A DNA stretch of 64,000 nucleotides from Yersinia massiliensis (GCF_003048255.1 NZ_CP028488.1:57623-121622); one strand, 5' to 3'; shown: positions 53,233 through 62,665, numbered from the stretch's first letter. Notes: generated by a model not told the origin, from the letters alone. Program-made: numbers and translations.

Positions 53233-55611
53233 TTAATGACATACCGCATCAGCAACTTCATACAATGTATCTGGATCAAATTTCTCCGGCACCCCATAAC
53301 TTACAATGCACTCGCCCCGGTTGGCGGCCTTAACTCGCAGCGTGGCACCAATTGCGTTGTTTTCCAACATAAAATTACCATCTCCAATCAGCGTTCCGAG
53401 GAAATTACCCTTGTCATCCAGCACGTTTGCTCCCACTGGCAGAGCCTCGCCATTGCTGTCACGAATGGTCAGCAGCAACTGGCGTGTTTCTGTTGCCTCA
53501 AAATTACGGGTTGCCACCGTGCCGCGGGTCATCATCAAATCGGCACTGGTACTGTTGAGACGTATATTCAATGGCAATGTTTTGGTACTAATTTGGGCCT
53601 TGGATGCACTGTAAGGCATCACTGATGGCAACAGCGCTGTGCCAGCATAGTCGGTTATGGACATCCCACTGCTCGGTGATGATACCCGTAAATTTGACTG
53701 ACTAGGCACGTTCACTATTGCGAAGGTGTCACCAATGGCCGATGCCGAAGTTGCAAAGGTATTGTTCGCGTAAGCCATTGAACCACTAGATGCCACATAC
53801 GCTGAACGACTATTGTTATTGGCCTGAGAAATCCCACTCGCCAGTTGTGAATAGGCTGTTTTCACATTCATTGCGCCATTAACTCGTTGCTGATTATTAC
53901 CGCCCGTCACCCCCACGGAATACCCTTTGTTATCACCCCAAGCCCCTTGATAAGTGCTGCCCAGCGTCGTATTACCATTATTACGTTGCATCCGGCCAGT
54001 GAGAGACCCATTACCCAGTGGCATACTGAGTCCCAAATAGACAGCATTACGCCCCTGTGAACTTGACTGAACACTCAACGTAGTGGTCACTCGGCCAAAT
54101 TGTTCACTGGCGGAAAACGTATGGGAGACACTGTTCTCTGCCTGATAATACATATTATTAGACAAAACATAGGAAAATGCGCCCCAGCGAGGATGTGCCC
54201 AGGTCACGGCTGCTGATGTGGCATTTTTCAGTTTGCCAACGGACAGGTCAGCCAAATTATTACCGCCACTTAGGGCATTATCAGGTGACCAGTAATTGCT
54301 TGATTCGTAAACCGTCGATAAAGACGCACTCAGGTTGCCGTTAATAGACACCTGATTTTGCAATCCGAGTTGGTAACCTTGTCCGGCACCTTGGGTATTG
54401 GTATAGCTCGCGGTGGCTGAAATCCAAGCACTCTCAAACCCGCTGTATAGATTTTGCGCACTGATATTTTGGTAATCGGCAGAAAGCAGCCCAGCGGTAG
54501 TGACCTGAAATGCATTCGCCGGACTAAATGCCATCTCGCCTGTTGCCAGTAAGGGAGACTTGCTTTCACTGCCACTGAGAGTGTCGCGGTAGCGGCCCAG
54601 TGCTAGCTGGTAGGTTGTCGCTTGTTGTTCAAAATTGGGATCAAGGGCGTTCGCGACGGTAAAATGTTGCTGGGTGCCGTCTTCTTCAATCACATCAACA
54701 TCCGTAGGGACACCGCTGGAGAAATTGCTGATATTGGATAATGAGAACGGGCCCGGTGCCACCACGGTGCGGTAAATAACCCGCCCACGCTGGCGAATTT
54801 CGATAGTGGCGTTGGTGTTGGCAATCCCTTCAATGGGCACAACCAGTTGGGTGTTATTGAGTTGGGCATTATCGGAATAAAGCTGGGCACCCATCACTGG
54901 CAGACCAGAGTATGTATTGGCGACTAGGCCAAACTCCCCCAACTGTACCACCGACTTTAAAGATTCAATGGCGCGTAATGCGTAGGTTTCCTGATTATCA
55001 TAATGGCCCACCCCTTGGTTGTAATTATAAGAACCTCGGTTGCGCACCACCCAGTTATAAAAATTAATACCCGGCTCGAATTGCCCCTGAAATAAATTCA
55101 GGTTGTCATTGTTGTTTTCGATGCGCTGGCCGAATAAATTATAATTTAGCAATAAGGCGTGGCCGCCCCGCTGATATTCACTTTCTTCCAGTTCAGGGTC
55201 AAAGGCTTCTTGCGGTAATGTCATTTCTACTCGGAATTGCCCAGGAAAGAGCTTAACGACCACTCCGGGCCACAGAGTTTCAATATTCTCGCAACTGTCG
55301 CCACTGTCTTTATAGTGTAACTTTAATGCCATCAGCAGTTTTCGGTCCGCACATAGCTGACCTTCGCTACCGAAAGTCGCTTCAGTACGGTAGGTTTTAC
55401 TGGCATTGATAATAATGGTGACGTCATGCTGACCCGGTAAGAATTTATCTGCTCCGCTAAAGAAATCAGCTAATTCTGCTGAATAGCCTAAACCTTCCAG
55501 TGTTTTTATATCAAATGCGGCAGCGCCCTCTTTTGTTGCAGAGAATCCTGCCACAGGGAAAAGGGAAAGTAGGCATGCTATATAAAGGAATGAACGCTGG
55601 CGACTGGCCAC
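53233..55611 (-). CDS. Fimbrial outer-membrane usher
   Basis: About 792 aa from GTG 55611 (GGGA 7 bases upstream); a TTG 12 bases earlier is also in frame. Signal peptide, then PapC N-terminal domain (FDIKTLEGLGYSAELADFF), the 24-strand barrel with plug, and the PapC C-terminal domain (PVGANVLDDKGNFLGTLIGDG, and a final Cys pair). It assembles subunits A and B on the surface. It follows subunit B after 118 bases and ends 57 bases before the chaperone. Confidence 0.93.
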   Translation of the reverse strand: MASRQRSFLYIACLLSLFPVAGFSATKEGAAAFDIKTLEGLGYSAELADFFSGADKFLPGQHDVTIIINASKTYRTEATFGSEGQLCADRKLLMALKLHYKDSGDSCENIETLWPGVVVKLFPGQFRVEMTLPQEAFDPELEESEYQRGGHALLLNYNLFGQRIENNNDNLNLFQGQFEPGINFYNWVVRNRGSYNYNQGVGHYDNQETYALRAIESLKSVVQLGEFGLVANTYSGLPVMGAQLYSDNAQLNNTQLVVPIEGIANTNATIEIRQRGRVIYRTVVAPGPFSLSNISNFSSGVPTDVDVIEEDGTQQHFTVANALDPNFEQQATTYQLALGRYRDTLSGSESKSPLLATGEMAFSPANAFQVTTAGLLSADYQNISAQNLYSGFESAWISATASYTNTQGAGQGYQLGLQNQVSINGNLSASLSTVYESSNYWSPDNALSGGNNLADLSVGKLKNATSAAVTWAHPRWGAFSYVLSNNMYYQAENSVSHTFSASEQFGRVTTTLSVQSSSQGRNAVYLGLSMPLGNGSLTGRMQRNNGNTTLGSTYQGAWGDNKGYSVGVTGGNNQQRVNGAMNVKTAYSQLASGISQANNNSRSAYVASSGSMAYANNTFATSASAIGDTFAIVNVPSQSNLRVSSPSSGMSITDYAGTALLPSVMPYSASKAQISTKTLPLNIRLNSTSADLMMTRGTVATRNFEATETRQLLLTIRDSNGEALPVGANVLDDKGNFLGTLIGDGNFMLENNAIGATLRVKAANRGECIVSYGVPEKFDPDTLYEVADAVCH

Positions 55612-55728
55612 AAAGTATCCCAAATAGAGTGAGCAATTATTTATCGATAATAGTGCATCTTTCTGCTGATTATTATAAGTCGACAGAAAAATACACTAAA
55701 TATATTTTAAAAAAAGATGTGCAGTAAC

Positions 55729-56370
55729 TTAGATTCCAAAAGCGAAATTCATGGTCATTGAGCCATCGATCTGGGTGTCTTCAGTGATTGGGCCGTTCAT
55801 TGTTGTTGTTCCAGCCAATACAGCACTAACTTCAAGGTCTGCACTAAACGTTTTACCTGCTTTTAATGATTTATCTGCATTAGACCATCCCTGCAACTCT
55901 CCCTGCAGTAAGCGTGAAGTTGTAGTGCAATTAGATGTCCCATCAGTTTGAATACATAAAATATTTGAAGAGACATTATCGATTTTAGCGTTACTCATAA
56001 CAACAGTGTAATAGCCAATTTTTCCAGTACCATTAACAAGGCCTAACCCAAAGTTTTGGGAAGCCACAGCACTTTCTGTTCCACTGCGATTATCTTGGGC
56101 TTTATAGGTAAGATAAGTGTCGGAATCACAGGTAATGGTCCAAGTCTTTTTAATCGGTGTTAATGCTGTTGTAGTGACCCCCGATTTTACATTAACTGCC
56201 GATATCTTACCCAAATCATAAACACCACTATCCGGTGAGATAATAGTGCATGTCGGGACACTTAATTTACCTTTAACTTTCAGCTCAGCGGTAGGTGGTG
56301 CGGCGTGTGCTGCTGTCATGCCTAAAATCAAAGAAGATAAAACCGTCAGACCAATCAGTTGCTTTTTCAT
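55729..56370 (-). CDS. Fimbrial subunit B, DUF1120-type (right copy)
   Basis: 213 aa, identical to the left copy (signal peptide 1-23, DUF1120-like domain, four Cys). It lies directly before the usher gene and should be translated from its own promoter, which has a perfect RcsAB box at 56545-56558 and an FNR-like site at 56462-56475. Confidence 0.85.
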   Translation of the reverse strand: MKKQLIGLTVLSSLILGMTAAHAAPPTAELKVKGKLSVPTCTIISPDSGVYDLGKISAVNVKSGVTTTALTPIKKTWTITCDSDTYLTYKAQDNRSGTESAVASQNFGLGLVNGTGKIGYYTVVMSNAKIDNVSSNILCIQTDGTSNCTTTSRLLQGELQGWSNADKSLKAGKTFSADLEVSAVLAGTTTMNGPITEDTQIDGSMTMNFAFGI

Positions 56371-56544
56371 GTGTAAAATATCCAAAATTAAAATGTAGGG
56401 TTAAGTGATAATTGGTCTGTCAGCATGTGGATGTAAGCTCTATTTTGAGTTTCACTTAAACATGATCTAGATCAATTTATTTCGTTGGGATGATTAAACA
56501 ATAAACAGAAAGGGGCGTATATCGGAATGGAAGTGGACTTGATG

Positions 56545-56558
56545 TAAGAATATTCCTA
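56545..56558 (-). promoter_or_regulatory. Perfect RcsAB box upstream of subunit B (right)
   Basis: TAAGAATATTCCTA, identical to the RcsAB consensus, about 175 bases before the start codon of subunit B. Confidence 0.75.
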
Positions 56559-56781
56559 CGAAATTTTTATCTTATTAAATCCATTATTATCAATGTGTTA
56601 ATTATGAGTTTAATGCTCAGGAACAATCATTTTTGAAGGTTCCAAGTGGGAGATGGGTACCTGTTTGCCCTTCCGTCATCGCGAGTCAGCTACCCTTGAT
56701 ATTAGCGAGGAATTCACGCCGATAAGCATTGGTATATTCTCTTTTATTTGTGAAAAAATATCATTATCAATAAAACCAAAA

Positions 56782-56821
56782 CAAAAAATAAGGGCCGAAA
56801 TAATATTCCGACCCTTATTGA
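56782..56821 (-). terminator. Terminator after subunit A (right)
   Basis: Mirror copy of the hairpin at 49066-49105, followed by six T on the minus strand, between subunit A and subunit B. Read-through would control the ratio of A to B. Confidence 0.78.
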
Positions 56822-56861
56822 CTATTAATATATATCCACTATTAATTTATCTTCGCGGTAA

Positions 56862-57500
56862 TTAGATACCGAAAGCGAAGTTCATGGTCATTGAACCGTC
56901 AAGCTCTGCATCGTCAGTGATTGGACCGCCCATCGTGGTGGTGCCAGCCAACATTGGGCTCACTGTGATATCAGCCACAAACACTTTACCGGTGCTCTGG
57001 GTGTTAGCCGCAGATGACCAACCGGTGCGCAGACCTGTGGTCAGGTTAGCTGTAGTTGTCGCCGTGAACGTGGATGTTGCAGAAGAGAACAAGTTAGACG
57101 CTTTGCCGTCTACAGTGCCGTTCTTAATCAACGCAGTGTAGTAACCGATTTTGCCGGTAGTGTTCACGTTACCCAGACCGAAGTTAGTGGTGGCAACGGC
57201 ACTGGCAGATGCTGCGCGGTTATCGACTGGCGTGAAGTTCAAATAAGTATCAGCATCACAGGTTACCGTCCAAGTTTTCGTCATTGGTGTCAGCGCAGTC
57301 GTGGCCGTCCCTGATTTCACTAAAGATGAAGACAATTTACCGAAATCATAAACACCTTCATCTGGAGAAGCGACGGTGCAGCTTGGAACAGTCAGTGTAC
57401 CGATAACTTTCAATTCAGCTGTCGGAGGAGCGGCATGTGCTGCAGTCATACCCAAAACCAGAGAAGATAAAACAGTCAGACCAATCAGTTGCTTTTTCAT
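56862..57500 (-). CDS. Fimbrial subunit A, DUF1120-type (right copy)
   Basis: 212 aa, identical to the left copy. It is the promoter-proximal gene of the complete operon (A, B, usher, chaperone). Being first and followed by a terminator, it is probably the most strongly expressed, hence the major subunit. Confidence 0.85.
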   Translation of the reverse strand: MKKQLIGLTVLSSLVLGMTAAHAAPPTAELKVIGTLTVPSCTVASPDEGVYDFGKLSSSLVKSGTATTALTPMTKTWTVTCDADTYLNFTPVDNRAASASAVATTNFGLGNVNTTGKIGYYTALIKNGTVDGKASNLFSSATSTFTATTTANLTTGLRTGWSSAANTQSTGKVFVADITVSPMLAGTTTMGGPITDDAELDGSMTMNFAFGI

Positions 57501-57673
57501 GTGTAAGATATCCAAACTTAAAATGTAGGGTAAATGAAGATTTGTCTGTCAGCATGTGGATGTAAGCTCTATTTTGAGTTTCATCAAAACATGATCTAGA
57601 TCAATATATTTCGTTGGAGTGATTAAACAATAAACAGGCGTGGGCGTATATCGGAATGGAAGTGAACTTGATG

Positions 57674-57687
57674 TCAGAATATTCCTA
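57674..57687 (-). promoter_or_regulatory. RcsAB-like box upstream of subunit A (right)
   Basis: TCAGAATATTCCTA, one base from consensus, about 180 bases before the start. It belongs to the 62-bp block also present at 52270-52331. Confidence 0.65.
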
Positions 57688-57738
57688 CTAATTTTTAATT
57701 AACTTAAGCTGCGTTGGGACGGAAATAGGGGGTCTGTT

Positions 57739-58547
57739 GGTTCTGTCGCATTAAGGCGCTGTTCGATAACATGCTGTTTTTTTGTGATGTTACCTACTCA
57801 TGTCTCTGATCCGAAACGCCTTCCGTCGCTTACATTATCCCGTCGATATTATTGCTCAGTGTGTCCGCTGGTATTTGGCTTACTCACTGAGTTTACGCAA
57901 CCTGGAAGAGATAATGGCAGAGCGTGGTATTGTCGTTGACCATTCAACGCTTCACCGTTGGGTTATCCGCCTGGTGCCGCTGCTGGATAAGGCTTTTCGC
58001 CGACACAAGCGCACAGTAGGTCGGCGGTGGCGTATGGATGAAACCTACATCAAAGTTAAAGGGCAATGGAAATATCTGTACCGAGCAGTGGATACCGACG
58101 GCCAGACTATAGACTTTCTACTGACCGCCAAACGGGATGCTCCAGCGGCATTACGCTTCTTTCGCAAGGCCATTCGACACCACGGCGAACCTGAGATAGT
58201 GACCATTGATAAAAGTGGTGCCAACACGGCCGCGCTGACTACACTCAACGCCGATAAACCAGAAGAAGAAACCATGACTGTCAGGCAGAACAAGTATCTG
58301 AATAATCTGGTTGAACAAGATCACCGCAACATCAAACGCCGCATACGCCCGATGCTGGGATTCAGCTAGTTTCGACGGGCTCAGACGATCTTGGCTGGCA
58401 TCGAACTGATCCACATGATACGAAAAGGGCAATATCAATACCCGAAAACTGAGGGATTGTCACCCGCAGAACAATTCTACTTGCTGGCTGCCTAAATAAC
58501 CGACAACGCAACTTTTGCCCACTTCATATCACTAATGCGACAGAGCC
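57739..58547 (+). mobile_element. IS6-family element, copy 3
   Basis: 809 bp, the mirror copy of copy 1. Its right end cuts an ISL3-family transposase gene at 58548. Confidence 0.88.
57800..58495 (+). CDS. IS6-family DDE transposase, amber-interrupted (copy 3)
   Basis: Same as copy 1: 189 codons, TAG at 58367-58369, then 41 codons matching the family C-terminus to TAA at 58495. Helix-turn-helix and DDE residues are intact. Confidence 0.85.
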
Positions 58548-59423
58548 CTAAAAATCAGCACGGTTGATGCGGTCAGAAAGCAGCTCAAGCTGAGTTGGAA
58601 TGCCGTGGACGGCATCATGATGCGCGCCGTTAAACGGGGCCTTGCCCGGATAAAAAAGCCTTTATCGGCCCGCCACCTCTGCGTGGATGAAGTGGCCTTT
58701 AAAAAAGGCCATCAGTACGTCACCGTTATCTCTGACCGCCAGGGGCGGGCCTTGAAACTGACCGATGACCGCGGTGTTGAGAGCCTTGCCGGTTATCTGC
58801 GTCATCTGAGCGATCGCCAGTTGGATGAGATAAAAACGCTGTCGATGGACATGGCCTATATCAGCGCCGCTCGCATCCATCTCCCCAATGCCGTGGATAA
58901 AATCGCCTTCGACCACTTCCATGTGGCAAAAACGCTTTGCGCCGTTGTTGATAAAACTCGCATGGCAGAAATGAAACGCATCTCGCCGTCAGACAGGAAA
59001 GGGGCTCATCGTTCACGGTACCTGTGGTTTTACGGTAAACAGAACCGTCACGGGCGAAGAGCTGAACGGCTGGAAGCTGCACGTCTGGTGTTACCCGAAA
59101 CTAGCCAGTGTTGGGTAATGAAAGAACTTGCCCGCGACCTGTGGCACCGGCGTTATGACGACCATAGCCGTAGGCTGTGGCAGGAATGGATGTTCATGGC
59201 AAAACACAGCGGAATACCCCTTATGGCAAGCGTTGGCCGGATGGTGGCAAAGCGTCTTTATGGCATCCTAAATGCGATAAAAAACCGGGTATCGAACGGT
59301 AATGCGGAGTCTCTGAACAGTAAAGTACGGCTACTCAGGATCAAATCACGGGGCTTCAGGAATAAAGAACGGTTCAAGCTGGGCGTGATGTTCCAGTATG
59401 GAAAGCTTAACATGGCGTTCTGA
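58548..59423 (+). pseudogene. ISL3-family transposase, 5' end lost
   Basis: About 290 codons open from the IS6 junction (KISTVDAVRKQL...) to TGA 59423. It shows the ISL3 pattern: VDEVAFKKGHQYVTVISD with the first Asp, SMDM with the second, and SLNSKVRLLRIKSRGFRN with the end of the family domain. About 100 N-terminal residues are missing. Confidence 0.87.
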
Positions 59424-59450
59424 GTCTCCCACCATGATCGGGGAAGACCC
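59424..59450 (-). repeat. Right terminal repeat of the ISL3-family element
   Basis: Immediately after the transposase stop; read inward it begins GGGTCTTCCCCGATCATGG, as is usual for ISL3-family ends. The left end was removed with the 5' part of the gene. Confidence 0.6.
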
Positions 59451-59802
59451 ACGCATATACAGTAATAATAACCGGAATTATCTCAATAGCAAGTAAGAGA
59501 ACAACGCCGTATCAGGTCTTCGACCTAACATAATAATTTCAGAACAAATTAACTTCCGGCTATTCCTGCAATTCTCGGTGTACGCATTTTCTTATTCTCC
59601 CGCCCCGCTAAACAGTTCCACCGCCAGGCATGACAACAAGTGTGCGCTATCGCCGTCTACTACATCCGTTCTCACTTCCTGCGGTCGTTGCGCTGCGGCT
59701 TTGCAGACGCACTTGCAATCACGCTTATCTGGCAGAGGCCCTGACGCTTTACGGCGCGAGAAACAGAAAACTCGCGATTAACAGCAAAGGGGAATACACC
59801 AG
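59451..59802. other. Intergenic region before the methylase-like gene
   Basis: About 350 bases with no supported gene. A small GC-rich segment (59600-59770) has the look of older plasmid backbone. AAAGGGGAA about 10 bases before 59803 is the ribosome site for the next gene. Confidence 0.5.
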
Positions 59803-60636
59803 ATGAAAATTCATAACGCCGAAATACTGGGCAACTCATTAAATTTAGGCCACCTGTTCTCACGTTCACCACTCCAAAACCTGTTTGATCCCTCGAACCG
59901 GCGCCCTGGCGTGTCAGCTGCTCAGTATCGCAAGGAGTTTGTATCCATTTTCAAACACTTGGCACCACATCATCACCGTTTTGATGTGTTTCGTGATTTT
60001 GTACATGCAGCTGCTATTGCTATTCAAAATGCTTTTTTAAAGTCAGATGAGTTAGAGCAAGAATATTTTGTAATTGAAAGACGCTTAGGCAAAGAGAATA
60101 TGAGTCAGTTATCTCAATTGCTAGGGTGTGTTATTGGTGCTTTGGACGCAGAGCCGAGTGACTTTCTGGGGAGTCTCTATATGGAATTAGAGTTGAGTGC
60201 GTCCAGTTTAGGTCAATTATTTACCCCTTATTCATTATCGGAAATGATGGCAGCATTAACGATGTCTGACGCAGTACAAAACTTAAACAAACATCCCTTT
60301 ATAACTTACAATGAACCAGCCTGTGGGGCCGGTGGGATGGCTATTGCAGCAGCGATGTATATGCGAGAAAACGGGTATAACCCCCAAGAGCAAATTTTTA
60401 TGGTTTGCACTGACATTGATGGCATGGTTGCTGATATGTGTTACATCCAATTATCGTTGTTGTGTATCCCTGCCCAAGTTATTACCGGTAATACACTCAC
60501 ACTCACACTCACACTGACAGTGAATAGAACTTTCCATACACCTTTTTGGTATCTGGGAGGGTGGGAAGAGAAGTTAAAACACGCTGAAGCCGTTGAGCGG
60601 ATGATGACGATATTCTCCCGCCTGCAAGCCGCTTAA
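59803..60636 (+). CDS. Plasmid N6-adenine methyltransferase-like protein
   Basis: A 277-aa protein of the HsdM-like type common on enterobacterial plasmids. SAM-binding motif I reads NEPACGAGGMAIA near residue 168, and an acidic motif (CTDIDGM) lies near 200. The usual catalytic NPPY/F-type motif IV is not found. The segment NTLTLTLTLTV near residue 228 is made by a hexanucleotide repeat, followed by a conserved-looking HTPFWYLGGW. It may bind SAM without methylating DNA, or use a divergent motif. No restriction gene is adjacent. Confidence 0.7.
   Translation: MKIHNAEILGNSLNLGHLFSRSPLQNLFDPSNRRPGVSAAQYRKEFVSIFKHLAPHHHRFDVFRDFVHAAAIAIQNAFLKSDELEQEYFVIERRLGKENMSQLSQLLGCVIGALDAEPSDFLGSLYMELELSASSLGQLFTPYSLSEMMAALTMSDAVQNLNKHPFITYNEPACGAGGMAIAAAMYMRENGYNPQEQIFMVCTDIDGMVADMCYIQLSLLCIPAQVITGNTLTLTLTLTVNRTFHTPFWYLGGWEEKLKHAEAVERMMTIFSRLQAA
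60493..60516 (+). repeat. Hexanucleotide tandem repeat inside the methylase-like gene
   Basis: Four units of ACACTC (last base changed), coding for alternating Thr-Leu. Changes in copy number keep the frame but alter the protein near its C-terminal domain. Confidence 0.85.
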
Positions 60637-60647
60637 TACTTTAAATA

Positions 60648-60680
60648 CAAAGTGATATATAGAAATCACATATCACTTTG
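60648..60680 (+). terminator. Hairpin after the methylase-like gene
   Basis: An 11-bp perfect stem (CAAAGTGATAT with ATATCACTTTG, 11-base loop) 12 bases after the stop. AT-rich and without a strong U-run; it may be a terminator or an operator for higBA. Confidence 0.5.
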
Positions 60681-60773
60681 ATTTAGAGTAATTGATAATA
60701 GTAACTTTATATTTTACATCTTGTAACTTTTAATGATACAATGCATGTACGGAATGGAATGACGGAACAGACA

Positions 60774-61064
60774 ATGATTAAGTCTTTTCGGGATAAAAAC
60801 CTAGAACTGTTCTATATGGAAAGTAAACGAGATCGCGCGATACCGGCAACAATAGAGCGCCAGTTAGCGAAGAAGCTTGATATGTTGGCCGCCGCACATA
60901 ATGAGCGAGATTTGTTTATTCCAACCAGTAATTACTACAAGCGTCTCTCAGGGCAGTTTGATGGCTGGTCAAGTATGAGAGTCAATATTCAATGGCGGTT
61001 AATGTTTCAATGGAAAGACGGATATGCTGAAAGCATCTACCTCGATCCTCATCAAGACACCTAG
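60774..61064 (+). CDS. higB: HigB-type toxin (RelE superfamily)
   Basis: 96 aa from ATG 60774, which gives the canonical HigB start MIKSFRDKNLE; the open frame continues 33 bases upstream. HigB is a ribosome-dependent mRNA interferase; the core NIQWRLMFQW and the C-terminal Asp-Pro-His (DPHQ) are present. It is the first gene of the pair, as in higBA modules. It serves plasmid maintenance. Confidence 0.9.
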   Translation: MIKSFRDKNLELFYMESKRDRAIPATIERQLAKKLDMLAAAHNERDLFIPTSNYYKRLSGQFDGWSSMRVNIQWRLMFQWKDGYAESIYLDPHQDT

Positions 61065-61075
61065 CAGGGGGATTT

Positions 61076-61405
61076 ATGCTTGATACCACTACTCGCGAAC
61101 CTACTACGGTAGGCGAAATTTTGCAGGAAGAATTTTTAACCCCATTAGCCATTGGGCAGGAAGAACTGGCCGATATTATGGGCGTGACTCGCGCAACGGT
61201 TAACCGTTTGTGCAAAGGCCGTCGTCGTCTGACTGTAGAAGAAGCGACGCTGTTTTCTGAGTTGTTTGAGACGACGCCCGAATTTTGGTTGAACCTCCAA
61301 GCCGCTCATGACCGTTGGGAAGCACGAGAAGCGCTTCAAAAACATAAGCGACCCCCAATGCGTCCTATCATGGAAATGTTGGGGCGGCGTATCTCACACG
61401 CTTGA
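61076..61405 (+). CDS. higA: HigA-type antitoxin
   Basis: A 109-aa helix-turn-helix antitoxin (GEILQEEFLTPLAIGQEELA, then MGVTRATVNRLCKGRR). It starts 11 bases after higB, neutralises HigB and represses the operon. Length and sequence pattern are typical of the VapI/HigA family. Confidence 0.93.
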   Translation: MLDTTTREPTTVGEILQEEFLTPLAIGQEELADIMGVTRATVNRLCKGRRRLTVEEATLFSELFETTPEFWLNLQAAHDRWEAREALQKHKRPPMRPIMEMLGRRISHA

Positions 61406-61419
61406 TCCTGCCAAATAGA

Positions 61420-61445
61420 AACCGCTCATGATGAGCGGTTTTTTT
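61420..61445 (+). terminator. Intrinsic terminator of higBA
   Basis: A perfect 10-bp stem (AACCGCTCAT with ATGAGCGGTT, one-base loop as drawn) followed by seven T, 15 bases after the higA stop. Confidence 0.92.
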
Positions 61446-61810
61446 CATCCCAAATCTGACCAATATACCCCCCGCTTGCGACGAGCTTCGCTCGTGCCGC
61501 TCTCACTGCTGGCACTGATGTGCCAGCGTCTGGGAAAGCCAGGCTAAAGCCCGGCCTTTCTGGTGATCCCCTTTACTCTGGCAATAGCGCTGTGAGTCTT
61601 TCGCCGTGACAGACGCTATGCCGGGGCGCAGTCAGCGCAAGGGTTCATGGTTAGGAAGTTGAATCCCTTTTTCTCCCTTAGGTCAGAGGCAAAATAGAGG
61701 GATAGGGCCATGACTTTCAACAGTCAGGGCTTTGTTAGATCGACGGTTGATTAAAATAAATACCGTTTTGATGCGAAATCCAAATTTCAGGCAGACCTTC
61801 CCTATGCCGC
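61446..61810. other. Intergenic plasmid sequence without a supported gene
   Basis: About 365 bases. Two small hairpins (ACGAGC/GCTCGT near 61490, GGCACTGATGTGCC near 61514) and GC-rich blocks are present. No open frame has family support. It ends at the IS91-like remnant. Confidence 0.5.
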
Positions 61811-62413
61811 CTACCGCAACCATCGCTCTGTTTTGAACGCCTGCCGACGTCGCGCCAATAACTCTTCTGCACGGATACCGGCTTCCGCACTGTTAAAAAC
61901 CATCCGACTACCACACAACACGCACTGGTAAGGATCCACATTCGTAAATTGTTTCATCAGCGACGCAAAGCCCGGTTTCTGCGGTTTTTTCTTCATTTCA
62001 ATCCCCAGGGCGGTGTAGACCTTAGGCAATAACTCACCCCGTTTGCGGTTGGCCAGAAAACCGTAATACCTCACCATCTTAAAATGACGTGACGGGATAT
62101 GGCTGATATAGCGCCACAGCATCTCTTCCTGGCTGAGTCGTTGCGTGCGGTGTTGCTGAGTCCGATGGTCATAGTAATGATGAACAACGGCTCCGCTGGT
62201 GTAATGACGCAGTTTTGAGGCGGCAATCGGTGGCCGTTTCAGATAGCGGCCGAGGTAGTTGACGTTTTGCCGGGCATGTTTCGTCTTTTTAGCAAAGTGG
62301 ATTTTCCAGCGACGCTGAAACTGCGCCTCAAGAAACTGGCACCATTCCCGGTAATGCCGAATGTGTTGATAGCCTGCAGCCGATAAATTGAGCGAGGCAT
62401 AGCTTTCTCGCAA
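61811..62413 (-). pseudogene. IS91-family transposase, C-terminal fragment
   Basis: About 200 codons of the HUH transposase C-terminal half (FAKKTKHARQNVNYLGRYLKRPP, RYISHIPSRHFKMVRYYGFLA, and the Cys pair YQCVLC). The matching N-terminal part is at 62704-62995. About 100 residues between them, including the region of the catalytic HUH and Tyr motifs, have been replaced by foreign DNA. Confidence 0.87.
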
Positions 62414-62414
62414 C

Positions 62415-62636
62415 AGGGTAATAAAATATAATCATCTGGTCGCTAACCTAGTGATTTTTCACAATTGTCAGGCGCTGACCCAGGCCCTGAAGGAACTGGA
62501 AGTTGAGGGGATGATTTTAACTCCTGAGATTCTGGCCAGGTTCAGCCCGTACCGCACGCATCATATCAATCGATTTGGTTTATCAGAGGTCAAAGAACGT
62601 CATCCCCCGCCCGCAAACTATGACGTTAAATTCTGA
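62415..62636 (+). pseudogene. Tn3-family transposase, C-terminal fragment inside the IS91 remnant
   Basis: An open frame that begins without a start codon and reads YNHLVANLVIFHNCQALTQ, then LARFSPYRTHHINRFG, and ends at TGA 62636. This is the classical C-terminus of Tn3-family TnpA. It belongs to the insert that split the IS91-like gene. Confidence 0.78.
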
Positions 62637-62665
62637 CAGATCAGATGTGTCAAGGCTTGGCGGGC

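Larger units (their letters stand above)
55686..58547. repeat. Right arm of the 2,862-bp inverted duplication
   Basis: Mirror image of 47338-50199. In this arm subunit genes A and B are continuous with the usher and chaperone genes, so this is probably the original locus and the left arm the copy. Confidence 0.88.
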
